A DNA stretch of 11,190 nucleotides from Polaribacter sp. GTDB taxonomy: Bacteria > Bacteroidota > Bacteroidia > Flavobacteriales > Flavobacteriaceae. The notes beneath the pieces are model-generated. The model was not told the DNA's origin. It searched no databases and was given only the letters and a program-made list of their open reading frames with translations. The position numbers and the translations under genes were made by a program. How positions within the stretch are numbered: the first letter of the stretch is position 1; each line of letters starts with the position of its first letter. Below are positions 6,941 to 11,190 of this stretch, in pieces. Location of the stretch: the NCBI GenBank assembly GCA_029245665.1, contig JAQWOW010000289.1, positions 1 through 11,190 of the forward strand. The letters run 5' to 3'.

Positions 6941-8436
6941 TTATCAATTCTATAATTTCTTGGTTTTTGAAGAAACGAAAACATCAAATTGAGTTGTTTT
7001 TAAAATATCCTGAAGATGTTCAAGACGAGTTGTTATTAAAATTGATAAAAAAAGCTAAAAACACAGAGTTTGGGAAAGAAAAAGAATTCTCATTGATCAA
7101 AAATTATAAAGATTTTTCAGCAAATGTTCCTATTCAGAAATACGAAAGTTTTGAACCCTTAATAGAAAGATGTAGAAAAGGTGAGCAAAATTTATTTTGG
7201 CCTACCGATATAAAATGGTTTGCGAAATCGAGTGGAACAACAAATGCAAAAAGTAAATTCATTCCAGTTTCTGATGATGCTCTAGAATATTGTCATTTGA
7301 AAGCAGGTAAAGACATGTTGTGTTTGTATATTAACAACAATGAAAACACGCAGCTTTTTACAGGTAAAAGTTTACGTTTAGGAGGAAGTTCTGATGTATA
7401 TAAAGACAATAATTCTTATTTCGGTGACCTATCTGCAATTATCATAGAAAACATGCCTTTATGGGCAGATTTTAGTTCTGCACCAAGTCAAGAAGTGGCT
7501 TTAATGAGTGAATGGGAAACTAAAATGGAAGCCATAATTGATGAAACTATCAATGAAAATATCACCAGCTTAGTTGGCGTACCAAGTTGGATGTTGGTAT
7601 TATTAAATCGGATATTGGAAAGAACCGGAAAGGAAAATATTTTGGAAGTCTGGCCAAATTTGGAAGTCTATTTTCATGGAGGTGTAAACTTCAATCCATA
7701 CCGAGAACAATACAAAAGAATCATTCCAAAAAAAGACTTTCATTATTATGAAACTTATAACGCATCTGAAGGTTTTTTTGCGATTCAAGATAGAAACAAT
7801 TCTAAAGAACTTTTGTTAATGCTAGATTATGGAATTTTCTATGAGTTTATTCCTATGTCAGATTACAAAGGAGAAAACTCGAAAGCAATCTCAATTGCTA
7901 AGGTGAAAAAAAACATAGATTATGCTTTAATGATTACTACAAATGGAGGTTTGTGGCGGTATTTAATTGGAGACACCATAAGATTTACTTCTTTGCATCC
8001 TTATCGCATAAAAATAACAGGGAGAACAAAGCACTATATTAATGTTTTTGGGGAAGAATTAAACATCGAGAATGTAGAAGACGCATTAAAACTTACTTGT
8101 GAGAAGACCAAAGCACTAATAAAAGAATATACGGTTGGTCCAATTTTTATGAAAGGAAAAGAAAAAGGCGGGCACGAGTGGGTTATTGAATTTGAAGAGG
8201 AACCTAAAAGCTTGTCTTATTTTACAGAAATATTAGACAATTCTTTAAAAGCGATCAACTCTGATTATGAAGCAAAACGTTATAAAAATATGACCTTAAT
8301 GCCCCCTAAAATTCACAAAGCAAAAAAAGGGCTTTTTTATGAGTGGTTAAAGAATAAAAATAAATTAGGTGGCCAAAATAAAGTTCCAAGGTTATCTAAT
8401 TTAAGAGATTTTATTGAGGAACTTTTAGAGCTTTAA
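6928..8436 (+). CDS. GH3-family acyl-adenylating enzyme (GH3 auxin-responsive promoter family)
   Basis: This 502-residue enzyme belongs to the GH3 branch of the ANL adenylating superfamily. Plant members activate a carboxylic acid with ATP and join it to an amino acid; bacterial substrates are mostly unknown. The phosphate-binding motif SSGTT is at 101-105 (followed by AKSKFIPVS). The second ATP motif YNASEGFFA lies at 277-285, and GLWRYLIGDTIRF at 341-353 is the third. The C-terminal domain starts near TGRTKHYINVFGEE (364-377) and ends with GGQNKVPRL (481-489), where Lys485 probably enters the active site. Length and motif order are complete, so it should be active. The ATG at 6928 gives MAFQIINSIISWF. 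The stop codon is 2 bp from that of the convergent polyprenyl synthase gene, leaving no room for a separate terminator. Confidence 0.9.
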   Translation: MAFQIINSIISWFLKKRKHQIELFLKYPEDVQDELLLKLIKKAKNTEFGKEKEFSLIKNYKDFSANVPIQKYESFEPLIERCRKGEQNLFWPTDIKWFAKSSGTTNAKSKFIPVSDDALEYCHLKAGKDMLCLYINNNENTQLFTGKSLRLGGSSDVYKDNNSYFGDLSAIIIENMPLWADFSSAPSQEVALMSEWETKMEAIIDETINENITSLVGVPSWMLVLLNRILERTGKENILEVWPNLEVYFHGGVNFNPYREQYKRIIPKKDFHYYETYNASEGFFAIQDRNNSKELLLMLDYGIFYEFIPMSDYKGENSKAISIAKVKKNIDYALMITTNGGLWRYLIGDTIRFTSLHPYRIKITGRTKHYINVFGEELNIENVEDALKLTCEKTKALIKEYTVGPIFMKGKEKGGHEWVIEFEEEPKSLSYFTEILDNSLKAINSDYEAKRYKNMTLMPPKIHKAKKGLFYEWLKNKNKLGGQNKVPRLSNLRDFIEELLEL

Positions 8437-8438
8437 AA

Positions 8439-9416
8439 CTATACTTTTCGCGCTACAACATAATCAATCATAGTTAATAAAGAGTTTTTATACGCAGACT
8501 CAGGGTAGTTTTCTAAAATGGTCACCGCTTTTTTCTTGTAGTCATTCATTTTAGAGATAGTATACTCAATTCCACCACTTTTTTTAACAAAAGTAATTAC
8601 TTCTTTTACACGTTTTTTATCTCTATTGTGTTTTTTAATCGAGTTTATTAGCCAAGACTTTTCTTTAGAAGAACAAGTATTTAAAGTGTAAATTAAAGGC
8701 AAAGTCATTTTTTTTTCTTTGATATCTATTCCTGTAGGTTTTCCAATTTGTCCGTCATAATAATCAAACAAATCATCTTTGATTTGAAAGGCAATACCAA
8801 TGTATTCTCCAAATTTTCGCATTTGCCGCACTGTATCTTTATTTGCGCCCACTGAAGCAGCACCAATGCCACAACAAGCAGCAATTAAAGTGGCTGTTTT
8901 TTGTCGAATAATATCAAAATAAACATCCTCTGTAATATCTAATTTTCTTGCCTTTTCTATCTGAAGTAATTCGCCTTCGCTCATTTCTCGAACTGCGATA
9001 GAAATTAGTTTTAGCAAATCAAAATCTTCGTTATCTATTGATAACAAAAGGCCTTTAGACAATAAAAAATCTCCAACTAGAACTGCAATTTTATTTTTCC
9101 AAAGAGCGTTTACAGAGAAAAACCCTCTTCTTCTATTACTGTCATCTACAACATCATCATGAACTAAAGTTGCTGTATGAATTAATTCAACAACAGAAGC
9201 TCCTCTATAAGTTCGTTCATCAAAACCACCATCAGAAACCATTTTTGCAACCAAGAAAACAAACATTGGTCGCATTTGCTTTCCTTTTCTCCTCACTATA
9301 TAATAGGTAATTCTGTTTAAAAGCGGAACTTTAGACAACATAGAATCTTTGAACTTCTCTTCAAAGAGTTCCATTTCTAATAATATGGGTTGTTTTATTT
9401 GCTCTACTAAATTCAT
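8439..9416 (-). CDS. Long-chain polyprenyl diphosphate synthase
   Basis: This 325-residue all-trans isoprenyl diphosphate synthase adds isopentenyl diphosphate units to an allylic primer and probably makes the side chain of menaquinone (MK-6 is usual in Flavobacteriaceae). The first aspartate-rich motif is HDDVVDD (86-92) followed by RRR. The second is DDLFD (214-218). GKPTGIDIKEKKMTLPLIY (226-243) is typical of hexaprenyl-to-octaprenyl synthases. Ala82, five residues before the first DDxxD, is small, which fits long-chain products. GKQMRP (45-50) binds the homoallylic substrate. It is the downstream partner of rlmN on the same strand (50-bp gap) and probably shares its transcript. The exact chain length cannot be read from sequence, so ispB is not assigned. 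Confidence 0.92.
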   Translation of the reverse strand: MNLVEQIKQPILLEMELFEEKFKDSMLSKVPLLNRITYYIVRRKGKQMRPMFVFLVAKMVSDGGFDERTYRGASVVELIHTATLVHDDVVDDSNRRRGFFSVNALWKNKIAVLVGDFLLSKGLLLSIDNEDFDLLKLISIAVREMSEGELLQIEKARKLDITEDVYFDIIRQKTATLIAACCGIGAASVGANKDTVRQMRKFGEYIGIAFQIKDDLFDYYDGQIGKPTGIDIKEKKMTLPLIYTLNTCSSKEKSWLINSIKKHNRDKKRVKEVITFVKKSGGIEYTISKMNDYKKKAVTILENYPESAYKNSLLTMIDYVVARKV

Positions 9417-9466
9417 TTAAATTGAACTTATTTGAATTTTAAATATTAAAATTAAGAAATAATTTT

Positions 9467-10507
9467 TTAGGATTTATTGGCCAATTGTCCGCAAGCGGCA
9501 TCAATATCTTTCCCTCTACTTCTTCTTACGTTTGTCGTAATATCATTCATTTCTAAATTAGAAATATAATTATTTATTGAAGAGGAACTTGCTTGTTGAA
9601 ATGCTCCGTTATCAATAGGGTTGTACTCTATTAAATTCACTTTACAAGGAACTGCTTTACAAAAATTTACCAATGCTTTTATATCTTTTTTCCTATCATT
9701 AATTCCGTCCCAAACAATATATTCATATGTAATTGCTCGTTTCGTTTGTTCATACCAATATTCTAAAGATTCTCTCAAATCTTTTAATGGGAAAGTAGCA
9801 TTAAATGGCATTATTGAAGTTCTAACTTCATCAATTGCTGAATGTAAAGACACAGCTAAATTAAATTTAACGTCTTCATCAGCCATCATTTTTATCATTT
9901 TTGGCACTCCAGATGTAGACACTGTTATTCTTTTTGATGACATTCCTAAACCTTCAGGAGATGTTATCATTTCTATAGATTTGATAACATTTTTATAGTT
10001 CATTAGGGGTTCTCCCATTCCCATAAAAACAATATTTGTTAATTTATGATTAAAATAGAACCTACTTTGCTTGTCAATGACAACAACTTGATCGTAAATT
10101 TCATCAGGATTTAAATTACGCATCCTTTTTAACCGAGAAGTTGCACAGAATTTGCAATCTAAACTACACCCAACTTGACTAGAAACACAAGCTGTTGTTC
10201 TTTTCTCAGTGGGTATTAAGACAGATTCAACAATTAAACCATCGTGTAATCTTATGCCGTTTTTTATCGTTCCATCATTACTTTTTTGCATAGAATCAAC
10301 CTTAATATGATTGATTACAAAATTTGATTTTAACATTTCTCTAGTTTCTTTAGAAATGTTAGTCATGGCCTCAAAAGTATGCAACGACTTACTCCAAAGC
10401 CATTCATAAACTTGATTTCCACGAAAGGCTTTATCGCCATTTTCAACAAAAAAATCACGTAATTGTTCTTTCGTTAATGCTCTTATGTCTTTCTTTTTTA
10501 CTTCCAT
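9467..10507 (-). CDS. rlmN: RlmN: dual-specificity 23S rRNA/tRNA (adenine-C2) methyltransferase
   Basis: This 346-residue radical-SAM enzyme methylates C2 of A2503 in 23S rRNA and A37 in some tRNAs, aiding decoding accuracy. The 4Fe-4S cysteines are Cys114, Cys118 and Cys121 (GCSLDCKFC). MGMGEPLMN (162-170) contacts SAM. Cys339 (DAACGQLA) is the cysteine that carries the transferred methyl group, and Glu94 (VESVLIP) corresponds to the proposed general base. Length and N-terminus (MEVKKKDIRALTKEQLRDFF) match Bacteroidota RlmN. It lies upstream of the polyprenyl synthase. A terminator separates it from the frame ending in QueA-like residues, and queA-rlmN adjacency is, as I recall, common in Flavobacteria. 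A TATTTTTG box (10514-10521) sits 7 bases before the ATG, so the transcript may be almost leaderless. Confidence 0.96.
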   Translation of the reverse strand: MEVKKKDIRALTKEQLRDFFVENGDKAFRGNQVYEWLWSKSLHTFEAMTNISKETREMLKSNFVINHIKVDSMQKSNDGTIKNGIRLHDGLIVESVLIPTEKRTTACVSSQVGCSLDCKFCATSRLKRMRNLNPDEIYDQVVVIDKQSRFYFNHKLTNIVFMGMGEPLMNYKNVIKSIEMITSPEGLGMSSKRITVSTSGVPKMIKMMADEDVKFNLAVSLHSAIDEVRTSIMPFNATFPLKDLRESLEYWYEQTKRAITYEYIVWDGINDRKKDIKALVNFCKAVPCKVNLIEYNPIDNGAFQQASSSSINNYISNLEMNDITTNVRRSRGKDIDAACGQLANKS

Positions 10508-10513
10508 GTGCTA

Positions 10514-10521
10514 CAAAAATA
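10514..10521 (-). promoter_or_regulatory. Possible -7 element for rlmN
   Basis: TATTTTTG on the minus strand matches TAnnTTTG and lies directly below the terminator stem. Transcription would begin within a few bases of the rlmN ATG. No TTTG was found at the usual -33 distance, where the terminator stem lies instead, so this may simply be the terminator's T-tract. Confidence 0.3.
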
Positions 10522-10550
10522 CAAAACCTCACAAGAAACTTGCGAGGTTT
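10514..10550 (-). terminator. Rho-independent terminator between the queA-like tail and rlmN
   Basis: Read on the minus strand, AAACCTCGCAAG (10550-10539) pairs with CTTGTGAGGTTT (10535-10524) across a 3-base loop, with one G-U pair, and then TGTATTTTTG. On the plus strand the same position is an A-C mismatch, so the structure is built for minus-strand transcripts. It follows the stop codon at 10573 by 22 bases and separates that gene from rlmN. Confidence 0.75.
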
Positions 10551-10572
10551 GTAATATATCTATATACCAGAG

Positions 10573-10641
10573 TTATATAATTAACATTGCATCTCCATAA
10601 GTAGAGAATCTATATTTTTCTTTTATGGCTACTTTATAATT
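10573..10641 (-). pseudogene. queA: Remnant of queA: last ~21 codons
   Basis: YRFSTYGDAMLII with the preceding YKVAIKEK is the conserved end of QueA, the SAM-dependent tRNA ribosyltransferase-isomerase of queuosine synthesis (about 345 residues). The stop codon and the terminator behind it look like the original queA ending, with rlmN next. The missing ~320 N-terminal residues are replaced by a membrane protein sequence. The boundary, near 10638-10645, is estimated from the change in character and is not exact. Confidence 0.65.
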
Positions 10642-10815
10642 TAAATAACAAAAAATAGTTAAAACCAGCAAGCTATTAAATAGGTAAATTGTCCAAATAG
10701 GTATAAAAAGAAGCATTTGAGGAAATAAAATATGGAAGACAAGACAATGTATTCCAAAAGCTATTAGGGCAAAGATGATTAGTTTAATAGTAAACCCTTT
10801 AATTTCTTTATTCAC
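10573..10815 (-). CDS. Chimeric small membrane protein: DUF6168-like N-terminus joined to a QueA C-terminal tail
   Basis: The 80-residue frame starts with GTG, overlapping the AtpZ stop by 3 bases (GTGA), so translation is probably coupled. Residues 1-58 hold two hydrophobic segments (about 9-30 and 34-58) and resemble the DUF6168-type protein found between AtpZ and atpB in Flavobacteria, normally about 125-135 residues with four segments. The last ~21 residues (YKVAIKEKYRFSTYGDAMLII) do not look like a membrane protein. They match the C-terminal pattern of QueA (AYxxAVxExYRFFSFGDAML-I), including its very end. So the reading frame is best explained as an in-frame fusion of a truncated DUF6168 gene to the last codons of queA. 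The tail match is strong by eye; the N-terminal family call is moderate. The product may be non-functional. Neither atpB nor queA follows. Confidence 0.72.
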   Translation of the reverse strand: MNKEIKGFTIKLIIFALIAFGIHCLVFHILFPQMLLFIPIWTIYLFNSLLVLTIFCYLNYKVAIKEKYRFSTYGDAMLII

Positions 10816-11075
10816 TTCTTATGATCTTCTTTGTTTGAAAAGTCTGTCACTTGTTTTATTACAAAAAACAAAGCAATTCCTATAGAGACTAAACTGCATA
10901 TTATGGTAAATATCGAATATTTATTTGGATAATATTCATCTAATTTAACTCCTCCAAAAGATCCAAGTCCAATAATAGTTGCCATTTGAAAAGCAATGCC
11001 AGAGAACCTAGTGTATGTATTAATTTTGCTGTTCTTGTTCTGTTTTTGGATTTTGGTTTCTTTGTGTTCTGTCAA
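10812..11075 (-). CDS. AtpZ/AtpI family protein of the F1F0 ATP synthase cluster
   Basis: This small inner-membrane protein of the AtpZ/AtpI family precedes the ATP synthase genes and is thought to help c-ring assembly or cation supply. It has a charged N-terminus (1-20), RFSGIAFQMATIIGLGSFGG as first hydrophobic segment (about 23-42), a VKLDE turn, and a second segment (53-75) ending in VIKQ, all characteristic of the family. No ATG is usable: an in-frame stop lies at 11094-11096 and the next Met is residue 31, inside the first segment. A TTG at 11073-11075 is therefore the likely start, overlapping the bactofilin gene by 56 bases in another frame. A start inside the overlap at a rarer codon is possible. 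Its 3' end overlaps the next gene at GTGA. Normally atpB should follow within one gene; here it does not. Confidence 0.8.
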   Translation of the reverse strand: MTEHKETKIQKQNKNSKINTYTRFSGIAFQMATIIGLGSFGGVKLDEYYPNKYSIFTIICSLVSIGIALFFVIKQVTDFSNKEDHKK

Positions 11076-11190
11076 AAGGGTGGTTTTGAGTTTTTATGTT
11101 TTCTTTTTTCTCTTCTGAAGAAGATAATTTATTTGCTAAATTAGAACTATTCCCCGCTTTCATCAAACAAGTTGCATTAAATGTAGCTCC
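11020..11190 (-). CDS. Bactofilin (polymer-forming cytoskeletal protein), C-terminal fragment
   Basis: The last 56 codons of a gene entering from the right edge read GATFNATCLMKAG and then a polar tail rich in Gln, Asn, Lys and Glu. The first block matches the end of the bactofilin (DUF583) beta-helix in Bacteroidota, where EGATFNGSCSM-like sequence closes the core before a disordered tail. Bactofilins polymerise without nucleotide and act as scaffolds in cell shape or envelope organisation. The stop codon (11020-11022) lies 56 bases inside atpZ. A bactofilin gene just upstream of AtpZ is, from memory, the usual flavobacterial order. The call rests on a short fragment plus context. Confidence 0.68.
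   Translation of the reverse strand, partial: GATFNATCLMKAGNSSNLANKLSSSEEKKENIKTQNHPFDRTQRNQNPKTEQEQQN

Noticed and set aside
8434..8441. Possible terminator between the convergent GH3 and polyprenyl synthase genes
   Set aside because: Only 2 bp separate the stop codons and no hairpin was found around them; ends must lie inside the opposing genes.
9621..9998. Plus-strand 125-residue frame inside rlmN
   Set aside because: Complement of strongly conserved RlmN codons, hence an opposite-strand shadow.
1..11190. CRISPR array, insertion sequence, prophage, toxin-antitoxin or defence genes
   Set aside because: No regularly spaced repeats, transposase motifs, terminal inverted repeats or known defence families were seen; the genes are housekeeping types.

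Overview
This looks like an AT-rich chromosomal segment from a marine-type Flavobacteriaceae bacterium (Bacteroidota; Polaribacter- or Tenacibaculum-like is a guess). The evidence is the low GC, the absence of Shine-Dalgarno sites, promoter-like TTTG...TAnnTTTG pairs instead of sigma70 boxes, an intergenic element resembling the Bacteroidota Flavo-1 RNA, and family combinations typical of the group: GH3 next to DUF2797, bactofilin next to AtpZ, and a long PurF-like protein. No phage, transposon, CRISPR, tRNA or rRNA gene was seen. Most of the window is housekeeping sequence.

Layout. 1-280 (-) is the N-terminal part of SufE. 459-3336 (+) holds a PfkB-family kinase and a 632-residue PurF-like amidophosphoribosyltransferase, separated by a strong hairpin. 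3424-5052 (-) is an exported MscS-type channel with a recognisable promoter. 5246-5326 is a putative structured RNA element abutting the 3' end of a gamma-carbonic anhydrase-like gene (5327-5842, -). 6054-6845 (-) encodes a DUF2797 protein, divergent from a GH3-family adenylating enzyme (6928-8436, +). Tail to tail with GH3, 2 bp apart, lies a long-chain polyprenyl diphosphate synthase (-), downstream of rlmN (-). The right edge (10573-11190, -) is the head of the usual flavobacterial ATP-synthase cluster: bactofilin C-terminus, AtpZ and a small membrane protein.

The most interesting observation is at 10573-10815. This 80-residue frame starts like the small membrane protein (DUF6168-like) that normally precedes atpB. 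Its last ~21 residues read like the C-terminus of QueA, the queuosine-pathway enzyme, followed by a terminator and rlmN. It therefore looks like an in-frame junction scar joining the start of the atp cluster to the end of queA. It could be a deletion, an inversion or translocation, or an assembly misjoin. No atpB and no intact queA follow in the window.

Functional links are loose: Fe-S assembly (SufE), purine or nucleoside metabolism (PfkB/PurF), osmotic protection (MscS), quinone side-chain synthesis (polyprenyl synthase), rRNA/tRNA modification (RlmN) and ATP-synthase biogenesis (AtpZ). I found no convincing new multi-gene system. The novelty candidates are the chimeric frame, the atypical PurF, DUF2797's possible GIY-YIG-like core, and the bacterial GH3 enzyme of unknown substrate.
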